The notes beneath the pieces were generated by a model that had not been told where the DNA came from, did no database searches, and worked only from the letters and a program-made list of their open reading frames with translations. Shown in pieces: positions 35,863 through 47,391 of a DNA stretch of 64,000 nucleotides (positions within the stretch are counted from its first letter, which is position 1; each line of letters begins with the position of its first letter). The translations under genes and the position numbers were made by a program. The DNA lies in the NCBI GenBank assembly GCA_003344405.1, contig NOWV01000259.1, positions 17,919-81,918 on the forward strand. The letters run 5' to 3'. Source of the stretch: Trichoplax sp. H2. Taxonomy: Eukaryota; Placozoa; Uniplacotomia; Trichoplacea.

Positions 35863-38800
35863 TTCAACAGCAATTAATACTGCTATTAATCAGATTCCAT
35901 ACCATAAACCTATTACATATTGATTGATAACTGTAGCAGAACTAGGTGAACTTGATAAAACATATTTATTAATTTATAGCTCTGTTCATAGTAATATCTT
36001 GAAGGATTTCATTCTATTTGTAAGGTGAAAAGAATTGCCATTTTTTATACTAGCAGTTCACCCATAGCTTATAATCCTTCTCAATTTGGCAAGCTGCTAT
36101 TCAAGTTACGCCATTGAAACGATTAGCGTGTTTAGAAATTATGATCATAGTATAGAATTCAATTAATCGTACAGTTAGCTAATAAAAGTATGAGTTGCAA
36201 GAAAGTCTAACCACGCTATTCAAATAACGCATCAGGACTTAGGTAATTGGGGCTGTAATCCAAAAAAAAATAAGCACTCAATTTCATCCAAACTAGCTAA
36301 ATAAATCAATAAAATTGCGTTACTTTTCCATGATCAGTTGACTAGTAAGAAAATGATGATTAGTGTATTATTTTGTGAAGTAGAAATGGTTTATGGAAGG
36401 CAAAGATCTCCTAATTGTATTTTTAAGCATTCTTTGACGATTACATCAGTAAATAAAACCACTAACTAATAATCATCAATCTATCATCGATAACGCTTTT
36501 ATTCTAATTATTGTAACAATGTGGAGAATATTGTCCACCATCTAATATCAATCTTGATAGTGTTCGCAGATATCGAGTAAAAGCTATCCAATATTTTTCG
36601 CAAGAAAGCCATGATTGATTTCTATAGACTGATTAATCACTTATCGGTTAGAAGTTAATAGTTACTATTAAAGACTACACTGCATTGATCTAATTTCTTA
36701 ACAAGACCTTGATGAATAATGTTTAATATACTATTTGCTTCATTGCTATAAGTACTGTTATTAAATGATGGGTAAGACTGTGATTATATATAAATAAAAT
36801 GACTTTTGCTAGATATCTTCTAAACAATTCTACTGACTTATATTATTAAATAAATATATTACGAAGGCAAAATTTAAATTTAAAGAGCAAGCCATAAATA
36901 ATTCAAATTCAGAATAAACGATGGAATAAAGTCTTTAAGAGAAAATTCACATTTAACTATGAAGTTTTTTAGGTATACTGTAATTACTTCTAATTCAGCT
37001 AATTCTTTAAATTTTACTACAACAATTGTAATTTACCGTAACTATTTTTCGTCAATAATTTAACGTAAAAGTTCAAGGTAAAGAGGGTATTGAATGGAAG
37101 GGGGATGGTAATTGTTCCACTTTCAAAGCCAAAGTGTATAAATTGTAATTATAAATTAATCCATTTCGTCATTAAAGTGAAAGGAAAGAGCTTTAATAAT
37201 GAGAAACAGAAAAAATAAAATAAGAGCAAACATTTTTATTTGACCTTTCTTCATTCACAATTTAGCAATTATGTCAAAAATTTTCAGTCGATTGCCTTAT
37301 CATTAGTTAAATATATTTCTATTCTTCCATACGCCTATTTATGAACTGATGTTGACAGGCAACATGATATTGCACGATAGCTATTGGATTTCTCAAACTA
37401 TTTAATTCTTTTAAACACAAGAGCTTGTCTGATATAGCCTATTTAAAAGGTTTTTATTGCTTATGATTATAATGGTACAAAAAAACTGCATACCTTCATG
37501 ACTTTGTTCAGAAATGATCAATACATATAATGCGAATGCTTAGGCTTAAAATTTTAAATGAAATAATAACAAGCTATTGACGTTTATTGCAAGCCAACTA
37601 GTCATTTCAAGTTATAGAAATATTTTAATTTCACATTGCATTAGCCGAGACGGTTAGTATAGACAATGTTTTATAGGCCACAGTCCGCAGATTTTCTCTA
37701 ACAGAATAATTATATGCTATCTCGTATGGTCGATCTGTACAAATAATGAATCATCGTATTTTCAAAGCTTAAATTAATTAACTTATTCTGATATTTCATT
37801 AGTATAATTGATACATGAAATTAAGGAATAAATTATCTGTAGTATTTAAAGAATTGTTAAGAAGCAGTGGGATATTGCACATGATTATATAAAATAAAAC
37901 CTACGATTTTTAGTAATTTCAACATGATAATCCATCATAGCTTTAAATAATTTCGATTGAAGAAAGAAATTTATACTTATTTCGTTACAGTTATAGTTAT
38001 TTCGTAAATATAAATACTGGCTATCCACCGATGCTTTCCTAGAAACGGTCTTTTATACTTGCGTTATCGCCAAGTTAAATTATGCTTCTATCAATCGAAA
38101 CTTTAAACTGATTGCTAGGTAAGATACTCGTATTCATGTTATGTAAGATAGTATTCGGTATTTGCTCTTTACTTTAGCATTCTGCAACACTCATAATAAC
38201 AATTACGAAAATTAAAAAAATGAATGCTACAATTGAAACGTATAGGATATAATGTAGCACTTCTTATTCTATCTTGTTCCGTACTTGCATATTCTTGCCG
38301 CAATAATTTAAAGCAATTTTGGTCATATAGAAAGCCGTAGGCAAAAAGGTCGTATAAACTCTGTCTTGTCCAGTTTAATAAACCGATGATAAACAAATAT
38401 CGGCAGGTGATACTATAATTACGTCATCGTCCTCTAATAAGGAGGTAATAATAAAATTTTTACGTCATTGTAGAGCGCGTAAGCACGGATGTACAGGAGG
38501 TCTCAGATAAATAAGAAATTGAATTGAATACCTACGGTTGTTATAAGAATAGCTAATTGTCTATAAATGGGTGTAGAATATTGTTGCATCTAGATGAGTC
38601 AATCATTTATTTCGTGTTTTAAATTACAATATCAAGTTCTATATTACCAGTACCCTTAAAAGCATCAATAGAACGGATAATTATTCTTATCTTTTCAGAA
38701 ATGAAGACATGAAGAACAAACGCACAATGAAACAGTTTCCATTCATATTAAAAGCAATAGTTTTGGCTGTTGTAGAAAATAATAATGCGTCGAAGTGAAT

Positions 38801-39645
38801 AAATGCTATCCATAAATCTGTAATCGTAATTTCCTGTCTAGAAATTATCAGACTGGATGCTTTAGATGGGAGCAATAATATGAATTGATTTAATATTTGT
38901 TTACAGCATTTGGCTCCTCTGCCTTCTAGGATTGGTTGTTATCCATATGGAAAGGAAATAATAGTCCGATATATAATAAAATATTTAAATGACAAAAATT
39001 TTTTTGTTATTTTCTCTACTCATTAAAACAGTAAATACAATCAATAAGAACTTTTAGATTGTATCCTATGACTTATAGCTAGAAATCACGTGCGTGAAGT
39101 CGATAGAAGTAGATTATTCAATGTATTCAAATTGTTATGGTAGTCTTTGGTTAACTACAATTATTAATCTAAGAGAAATTACAAAATTAACTTCTTAATC
39201 TCAATTACGAATTTGGTACTAATTAGTAACCTTCAGGTCAAATAATTTAACCGTAATAAGTCTTAATTTAGCAGCTTATTTTGCAAGACTACAATAGTTG
39301 TTTGAACATATATACAGTATTACAGTCCATTATTGATTCTGGAAAGGAGTGTATAAGAAAGGATTATTAGAGACAATAATTTCTACACTTACATAAAGAT
39401 ATTATAAAATGCGATTATCTATATGGTCAATGTTTTCCCTGATTTTTTAAATTCATTATGTTGATGATAAATCGGTGTAATATCTATTAGTTTGATTTTG
39501 TTACATGTGTTTAATTAGAACTATTTAAGAAATGTACTCAAGCAAACTATTACTATTAGGAAAAAGTAAATTGTAACATATCCAGCATTCAGACGTGTAG
39601 AAAATAATTTTCCATTCAAAAGCGGAGCCACGATATATCATTACA
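35863..39645. other. AT-rich spacer
   Basis: No gene supported. The minus-strand frames at 38.17-38.40 and 38.69-38.88 kb lack motifs or relatives that I recognise. Confidence 0.55.
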
Positions 39646-40650
39646 ATGGATTATTTCAATCAAACTGAACATATTGGTCCAGTGATATCAGCTCTTTACG
39701 ATTATGGTTCTGCTGTTGCCATTATCCTATTTTCGATAGGTTTAACGATAAATTCATTTTTAATTTATGTCATAATGACTGATGCTTATTTCAAGAAATT
39801 AATATACCATTTAATTATGCTATCCATCATTTCTGATATTGCTTCAATATTAGCTTCATTATCCATTAATATTCAAGTGGTATTACATCGCATCATAAAT
39901 TATTCCACTGGCATCATTATTTGTAAAGTTGTTATGTTTATCATGTCGACATCGTATGCAATCTCTATCATGAACTTATGCCTTATAGCGGTAGATCGCT
40001 ACTTTATCATCATTAGGCCATATTTCCGTATTTATCGGTTATATAAAAAGCGAATTATTTTAACTTGTGAAATTATATTGTGGATATTGTCGATATCGAT
40101 TAATGCTCCTGTCATTCAATACATTACTGTCTATCGTCGAGATCCTGTTTTCTGCGATTTATCCGAGATTACAATATCTATATCAGTCTACCTTTTTGCT
40201 GTTGTCTTCTTGATGTATATTATCCCGACAGTTATGGTAGCCGTTATATATTGGCGGATCATTAAGCATCAAAAAAATTATGTTCGGCCTGGTGAAACTT
40301 CCAATCAAAAGCGTCATGAACTGCAAACGAAAAAGCGTCGATTTATCCAGATGTTACTTAGCATTACATTTAGCTACATCGTATCTACATGGCCGTTATT
40401 TGCTACTTTCACCGGAATGGCTATAACTCAAAAATCATTTCTGCAAGTAAGAGATAAAAATCTTATTGAATTTATTTTGGCCTTCTTTTCTATGATTGCA
40501 ACAACAAGCATTGCTGTCATCAATCCTACTATATATATTCAATTTGATCACAACATACGAAAGAGATTCTTAATTGCATTAAGAAGGATTGGTATCGCGA
40601 AATATCACCGATCAACCACGGTAATATCGATATCCGATCGAACGATATAA
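39646..40650 (+). CDS. Class A GPCR, paralogue 5, intact, intronless
   Basis: A 334-residue seven-helix receptor. Sequon N5; N36 (helix 1); D64 (helix 2); disulfide cysteines C93 and C170; DRY 117-119; helix-5 P194; W249-P250 in helix 6; NPTIY at 293-297. Loop 3 has WRIIKHQKNYVRPGE followed by a basic stretch (KKRR) before helix 6, typical of G-protein contact regions. The C-tail is short and basic. It is the nearest intact relative of the pseudogene 4.8 kb upstream, suggesting a local tandem duplication. The first ATG leaves a 20-residue extracellular tail. AATAAA-type sequence near 40,860 could serve polyadenylation. Ligand unknown. Confidence 0.93.
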   Translation: MDYFNQTEHIGPVISALYDYGSAVAIILFSIGLTINSFLIYVIMTDAYFKKLIYHLIMLSIISDIASILASLSINIQVVLHRIINYSTGIIICKVVMFIMSTSYAISIMNLCLIAVDRYFIIIRPYFRIYRLYKKRIILTCEIILWILSISINAPVIQYITVYRRDPVFCDLSEITISISVYLFAVVFLMYIIPTVMVAVIYWRIIKHQKNYVRPGETSNQKRHELQTKKRRFIQMLLSITFSYIVSTWPLFATFTGMAITQKSFLQVRDKNLIEFILAFFSMIATTSIAVINPTIYIQFDHNIRKRFLIALRRIGIAKYHRSTTVISISDRTI

Positions 40651-43043
40651 AGATTGATATTTCATGACGTCATTTCTGCTAATTATGTATTTTATAAGCT
40701 TTAATAGAGATAGTAAAGATAATATACATTAGCAAAATGGTATAAAGTGATTTGCAATGATCTAATTCTGTAGTAACAAAAGGATTTCACGCTTCATGAT
40801 TTATTAACTCACTTCTTCCAGCGTATCCATTTTATAATCCTTTACATAAACTGTTAAAATAAAATTAATGCAGTAAGACTGGCATAAAATGAATAATTTA
40901 TACGTAATAACTGAGGAGTTTGTGCGAAAGGATTAAAAACATTTGGCCGTTTTCCTACTGTCAAATAGGCGTGAGATGGCTAAATTTTCAATTTGAAAAA
41001 TGAAATTAATCAGGGCAAAATTAAATATTTTAAATTATAATAATTATATTCAAGATTAGAACAATAGAACCGTTTCTTGTGTATGATGACGATGATAGAT
41101 CTCGTACATTTTATTTCGATTCCAATCCTTGTTGGAATGAACTCTATCCCTATTTACCAATGCTCTTTTATTTATGCTGGCACTTGTTAAATTTTAGTAT
41201 TCGTGATCCAGTAATGAAGACTATAATTAACTATCTTGTAGTTAACAAAACTTATGTCGTCAGATAGTAAAACTGTAAAAAGATTGATAAAATTATTTCT
41301 AGATTGAAAATAATGTAAAATAGTGACATGACAAGTAATTAAACTATTCCTACGCTATTGATGGGCTACAGATTGATGAAATAGTTGATGTTCGTATCTC
41401 AATCTTGTTTTCTTAGAACAGTACCAAGTTTAATATTCTAATTTCTTTTGCTATCGATAAAATAGCAGATGTTCCTCTATCTCTTTTCTTAGCATAGCAC
41501 CAAGTTTAGTATTTTAATCTTTCATTGCAAATAATATAGCTGCTCTATATCAGTTTTTGTTCATAAATAATATCAAGCTTTATTATTTAATCTTTAGCTA
41601 ATAATAACATGGCTAATCCATCTTCTCAAAAATATAATAAGAACTACAGTTTCTTTTAAACTTCACTTTATTACATAAGTTTAGGTTCGTCGTACAATTA
41701 CCAAGGGCTATCTAACTTCAATCAGACTATCTGTCGACTATCTGAATTATTACAACAAAATTTACGGTTTATATATACAATTAGCTACAGAAAAATTTCA
41801 GTTACGCAATCCTATCTTGCTAAATAAGATACAGTCTTACTTTTGAACATTTCATATAGACTGTAAGTAATGGAAGTCACCAGAAATATCAACCTTCAGG
41901 TTATATTTACGCATATATCAAAATCCGTGATGCTGGTATGAAGGCTGCTATTGTATGACGTAGCACCATAAATATGTTCTGGCTGCTACCAATACATTTG
42001 TTCGATTTTCAAAATGGAGAGTGAATAATATTGTAGCTAAACAGGTAAATATAACCATCTATCCCAATAATTATTATAATAGAAGGATTTTGTAAATATG
42101 AGTTCACTATTACTGTAGATCATTTTCTAGCACCACAGGGCCTAACATTGATTATAATTAGTGAACATCGTATATTTAGTAAAATATGGCTTCGATTAAT
42201 TCCTATTAATTGCGCTTTTATATCAATGCGGTACAGATTTTAAGGATATTTTTTTGATTCCTTTTTTCCTAATTTTTCAAGGTATTTGATTTTGATTAAA
42301 AAGGAAATCATGGTATTTTATTAGCATACAATCCACATAATCGATCATTTCTTTGAGTATCGGTCAATTACTCATGCAGTTTCATTACTGCAACAGTGAA
42401 TAGAAGGAATTTTGACAAGATTACATGAGACTAATGGATGGCTAGGTTAAGCCTGGGTGGATGATTATGAAATCAAATTCAATTACTGCTAGCCACAAAC
42501 TCGAACTTTGCTAACTTTGTTAGTTCATATACGAAAGCAAATTAAAGAATCCGGCTGTTAGGATAACCTGCATTTAGAATTGCAATTGCCTAGAACTACA
42601 TCCAAGCTAAGATCGGTGTTTAAAATAATTCATCCTTTAGTTAGCCACCTAATATTGTAAAGTCCATTTCCTCTCTATAGTACCCTAATTTAATCTTGGA
42701 AGCGGCCTATAAAAGCGATCGTTTCCCGCTAACTCTACACAATATACATGATTCAATGTCTACATTCTACATTTTAGCAATCATTCGCTTTTATTTTGAT
42801 ATCACAAGTGCGAATACAGCATATTTTGTTCCATTTTTACGCGATTCTATTCCAAAGGGTGATCGTCAAATTTGATAATAATTTACAACGATTCTGTATC
42901 AGCATCAATCATTAACAATATCACTGTACTCAAGCAGAAAAATATTATAGACATCACTAGTAAGAATAATAGTACAGTATTTTGAAATTTTCTGGCCTAT
43001 TTCCGACATACTTGTATTAACATTAATAGTCCGAGTAGTACCC
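40651..43043. other. Spacer with unresolved gene-like scraps
   Basis: No gene can be supported. Between about 41.9 and 42.6 kb short translations look protein-like (IKIRDAGMKAA; WVDDYEIKFNYC followed by TRTLLTLLVHIRKQ), but they sit in different frames with stops and no splice sites that I can join. They may be remains of a dead gene. The receptor array ends to the left and MRPL27 begins to the right. Confidence 0.4.
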
Positions 43044-44162
43044 TCAAGCATTTAAAACAAACTCTGGCACTTTGGGAGTGGGTATAACGTGAATGGTTTT
43101 TCTCACTTTAATAGGTCGGTAAGGAATTGGATTACGAAGTGCTTGCCTTGTATAGGAGACCTTTCCTTCTACCAGGGCATATAACGTATGATCTCTGCCG
43201 ATTCCAACCTGAAAAATAAAGCATTAACCATGACATGATTCGAATTCCTATGGACTTGAAATTGAATACACACAGTGTTGATGGCATACATCGTGATGCC
43301 AAGCCTACTCTATCTATGATGTTAGGTATTTGAGTAGACTAATAGTTTAACAGGATGAATTGAAGACTGAACATTATTACCAATCATTTAACACGCTATG
43401 AAGTAATATCAGGCGGCTTAGCAACTTTGGAGGTGTAATATGTTATGGATGGTAGTACTGTAGTGTATCGATTGCAAGCAAGAGTACCGTTGGTTTTTAC
43501 GAAGGTAGTCATTGGTTAATAGTTATTACGTAACTGATTCAACTGCACTGATTGATTTTAAGGGAAAGTACAAACACTATCGATTCATTTGAATTCAATT
43601 GAATTGGTTAGTAAGCAAAAGTGCAGCTGGCATACGCGCACCATGTATCATTTTGTTAGAAAAGTATGCTATCTGCTCGACGTATGGATCCATAGAAAGC
43701 GATTTTAATTCTACACTAGATAAAGAAGACATGCAATCTCTTCTATTGGAACCCAGTGTTTCGTTATAACAGTAAGTGATCCATAGAGGATGAAGGGGGT
43801 AAGAAATAAGCTTACATTTAATCCAGGATGAAATTTAGTCCCTCTTTGCCTCATGATAATATTGCCAGGGATGACACTCTGACCTAGCGATGCGTTGGTA
43901 AGCAAGAAAATTGTTGGTTATAGCCTGATTGCCTAACATATTCAATGCTGTGTCTCCAGCAATCAATCCATTTCATCTTACCATCGGATTTCTTTGGACC
44001 TAATCTTTTCCCAGCAGAACCTCGTCCATTCTTGGATTTACCACCGGATTTTTTGCTCGCACATCGAATAGTTTGCAACAGACCAAATTGGAGTGTTGGC
44101 CGAAAACATGGGCCGCCTACATTGCAATCAAGAGTGTATTCATCATTGCCCATTGGCGCCAT
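43044..44162 (-). CDS. mrpl27: Mitochondrial large-subunit ribosomal protein bL27m, 3 exons
   Basis: Exons complement(43044..43208, 43816..43883, 43982..44162) join in phase to 137 residues. Both introns are GT-AG. The L27 core is clear: [13 protein letters not shown]...[11 protein letters not shown] (residues 43-61), [20 protein letters not shown] (61-80), then [20 protein letters not shown] (84-103). In ribosomes the basic N-terminal arm reaches the peptidyl-transferase centre, and mature L27m acts in the mitochondrial matrix. The 42 residues before the core should be a targeting peptide, but from this ATG they start MAPMGNDEY, which is acidic and atypical. The second ATG (M4) or an unseen upstream exon could be the true start. 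It lies 3.2 kb upstream of ILK and points away from it. Confidence 0.92.
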
Positions 44163-44732
44163 CGTTGGCCATTCCTGTTACCCCTATCAACTCAGTTAGC
44201 TATCCCACTAATACCTTACGCTTATTACCTTGATAATTGAAGAATATCCTTTGGAGAAGAGACATTTTAGGCAATCATTTCAGTGTTGGATGTTCAGCCA
44301 AGACTGCAATGGTGGCCAGTTGGTGTCTGGCTAGTCCTGTCGAGGTCTGATGTTAGTTAGACTAGGGTCACGAGCGAGTAGACTAGTGAGTTTGAAAGTG
44401 CAGTGCCAATACAGTCGACTGACTGAGAATTTTAAATCGTATTGGAATCCCTATCAAGTAATCCCTACTTAGCTAGTGTACTAGACACTATATAGTCATT
44501 TGTATGCAATTCCACTCCAATGTACTCCTTTTTTGTGAATTATATGCTTTACTATGGCTGTACAGCCCTGTATGGAACACTACTATGTTGACCATCCATT
44601 CCAGATTGAAATAACAGTTTAGACTGTATTCACAGATACTGTATCATACACTATATAGTCAATCCTATCGAAATCCAGTCAAACTCAAGTACCAAACGAC
44701 GAATGGCTGCCGTTGCTTTTCTACTGCCATAA
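44163..44732. other. Upstream region of mrpl27
   Basis: No gene seen. It should contain the mrpl27 promoter, but I recognise no specific sites. Fragments related to the following tandem repeat begin near 44.64 kb. Confidence 0.4.
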
Positions 44733-46240
44733 ACTCCTTGTAAACTCCTTTCTAGTAGTCTAGAGTACTACATAGGAGCTGAAAAGTGTTTCAATACAGA
44801 CCGATAGATGTAATTATTCTCTTACAAATGTAGTTTAGCAGTCAAAATGCTCGACAGAATGAGTCTTGAAGGTTCTTGCATAGTCGATCATCGATGCATG
44901 CTGCAATTTGTTCGATCTGCATGTCCATACTAGAGCCTGTGGAGGACAATATGCTACTCAAGTAGCACCTAGGAAATAAGGCGTTACACCGATGAACTTG
45001 GATTTTTACCATCCTAGTATGAGGTAAAATAATGTACTTTACTGTACTGTCAATTGAAATAGGGCAGATAGGCTATTAGCCTCTTTTGCTAGCCTTCTCC
45101 CATGGACTCCTTGTAAACTCTTTTCTAGTAGTCTACAGTACTACATAGGAGCTGAAAAGTGTTTCAATACAGACCTATAGATGTAATTATTCTCTTACAA
45201 ATGTAGCTTAGCAGTCAAAATGCTCGACAGAATGAGTCTTGAAGGTTCTTGCATAGTCGATCATCGATGCGTGCTGCAATTGAAATCGGGCAGATAGCCT
45301 AATAGGAGTAATCAGCCTCTCTGCTAGCCTTCTCTCATGGACTCCTTGTAAACTCTTTTCTAGTAGTCTACAGTACTAACATAGGAGCTGAAAAGTGTTT
45401 CAATACAGACCGATAGATGTAATTATTCTCTTACAAATGTAGTTTAGCAGTCAAAATGCTCGACAGAATGAGTCTTGAAGGTTCTTGCATAGTCGATCAT
45501 CGATGCATGCTGCAATTGAAATCGGGCAGATAGCCTAATAGGAGTAATAGCCTCTCCAATTTAATGTAAACTCTTTTCTAGTAGTCTACAGTACTAACAT
45601 AGGAGCTGAAAAGTATTTCAATACAGACCTATAGATGTAATTATTCTCTTACGATTCTAGCTTAGCCGTCAAAATGTTGGAAAGAATGAGTATTAATGGT
45701 TCTTGCATAGTTTATCATCAGTGCATGCTGCAATTTGTTCAATCTGCATGTCCATACTAGAATCTGTAGAGTGCATGATGTTACTGAAGTAGCACCTAGG
45801 AAATAATTCGTTACATCGATGAGCTTTGACTATCACCACCCTAGTATGGGTAAAATACTGTACAGTATAGACTGGAGATTGAAATAGGGCAGATAGCCTA
45901 ATCAGCCTCTCTGCTAGCCTTCTCCCATGGACTCCTTGTAAACTCTTTTCTAGTAGTCTACAGTACTACATAGGAGCTGAAAAGTATTTCAATACAGACG
46001 AATAGATCTAATTATTCTCTTACGATTCTAGCTTAGCCGTCAAAATGTTGGAAACAATGAGTATTAAAGGTTCTTGCATAGTTTATCATCAGTGCATGCT
46101 GCAATTTGTTCAATCTGCATGTCCATACTAGAAGTAGAGTGTTTTAATGCACATCGATAGACCTTATTATTCTCTTGCCATTCCAACCTAGCGGTCAAAA
46201 TGCTCAAAGAAATGACCCTTGAAGGTTATCCCATTCATTA
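44733..46240. repeat. Tandem repeat array, mixed 235- and 370-bp units
   Basis: The landmark ACTCCTTGTAAACTC (or its variant) recurs near 44733, 45106, 45341, 45566 and 45931, so the spacings are about 373, 235, 225 and 365 bp. Each unit has CTAGTAGTCTA, TAGGAGCTGAAAAGTGTTTC, ATAGATGTAATTATTCTCTT and GGTTCTTGCATAGT blocks. The long units also carry a segment of about 135 bp (TCCATACTAGA...AGTAGCACCTAGGAAATAA...CACCCTAGTATG) that is absent from the short ones. A last partial unit fades out near 46.24 kb. No coding frame is conserved. Confidence 0.9.
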
Positions 46241-46682
46241 TAATCCATGCATGCTTCTACTTGTTCAATATACATCATTGCGCATACCAAAGCCTGTAGA
46301 GCAAGCTACGCTGTTAAAGTAGCACCTATTAGCAACTATTCAATCAACATTGTATCCCTATTGCATAAAAGTTGTTCTCTTTCTAGGGAAGGAGTGACAA
46401 CTTTTATGTACAAGGGTACAATTTGGATTGAGTAGTCTTTACACCTTGGAAACAAGGCGTTATAGCAACGTTTACACCCATGAGCTTTAGCCATCACCAC
46501 TCTAGCAAGGGGTAAAATACTGCACTTGACATGGCAGACAGCCTTGATAGCCTCTTACCTAGCCTGTTCAGCTAACGGCCAACCGTTTTTTCGATGCTAA
46601 CCTACTTTTATTGACTGTTCATAAAGCGTTTCACACGGTAGTCTTGCATGCCATGGAATCCTTTAGCGGCCATTTTCCCATC
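46241..46682. other. Spacer with degenerate repeat fragments
   Basis: It holds further scraps of the preceding array (AGTAGCACCTA near 46.32 kb and a CACCACTCTAGCAAGGGGTAAAATACTG block near 46.5 kb). No gene. Confidence 0.5.
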
Positions 46683-47275
46683 CTACATCTAGCCGCTTGT
46701 TTAGTCTCCTCTATATCAACAAGCGTTAGTACCGACAATGTGTAAAGTGATCTGTCACCCTTTCCCTTTCGAATATTAGCAATAAATGCTTGGATAAGGT
46801 GACAGCTATTCTACACACTTGACGGGTCTCGCACTGTAATGTATTAGTCTGTTTATACCGTCCTTCAGAATCGATTACTACTATTACTTATTATTACAAC
46901 CATTATATTGCAAATTGCTTCTCCATGGGAGCTGTCGATGCTGATCAATTGATGATAATCCTAATCGTATAATCCTGCATCCAGCCGCTTGTTGAGTCTC
47001 CTCTATATCACCAGGCGTTAGTACCGACAATGTGAAAAATAATCTGTCACCCTTTCCCTTCCGGACATTAGCAATAAATGCTTGGATAAGGTGACAGCTA
47101 TTCTACACATATGACGGGTCTCCTACTGTACTGTGTTAGTCTGTACGGTGTATACCGTCCTTCAGAATCGATTCCTACTGTTACCTATTACAACCACTAT
47201 ATTGCAAGTTGCTGCTCCATGGGAGCTGTCGATGCTGATCAAGTGGTGATAATCCTAATCATATTATCCTCCATC
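46683..47275. repeat. Two-copy tandem duplication, 292-bp unit
   Basis: Units start AGCCGCTTGTT at 46691 and 46983, and both run through GACAATGTG, CTGTCACCCTTTCC, CTTGGATAAGGTGACAGCTATTC, CTTCAGAATCGATT and CCATGGGAGCTGTCGATGCTGATCAA. Identity is high. The second copy ends about 115 bp before the ILK start codon, so it probably overlaps the ILK promoter or 5' UTR. Confidence 0.9.
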
Positions 47276-47391
47276 CATTAGGTTAGAACCATTTTTTCTC
47301 ACTGTATTCATGCTGTAGACTTTATTCTACTGGTAGTTATCCACTCATTGCTAACCAACGATCTTTGGTTCACTGTAGATCGAGCTTGTCC

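Noticed and set aside
41900-42600. Resemblance of IKIRDAGMKAA to a ribulose-phosphate 3-epimerase helix and of nearby pieces to a sugar-active enzyme
   Set aside because: Too short, in different frames, with no further family motifs. Not enough to name a pseudogene.
43945-44199. Plus-strand frame over mrpl27 exon 1
   Set aside because: Antisense shadow of the L27 coding exon.
44733-46240. CRISPR-like array
   Set aside because: Unit length is hundreds of bases, there are no short direct repeats with unique spacers, and the genome is an animal's.
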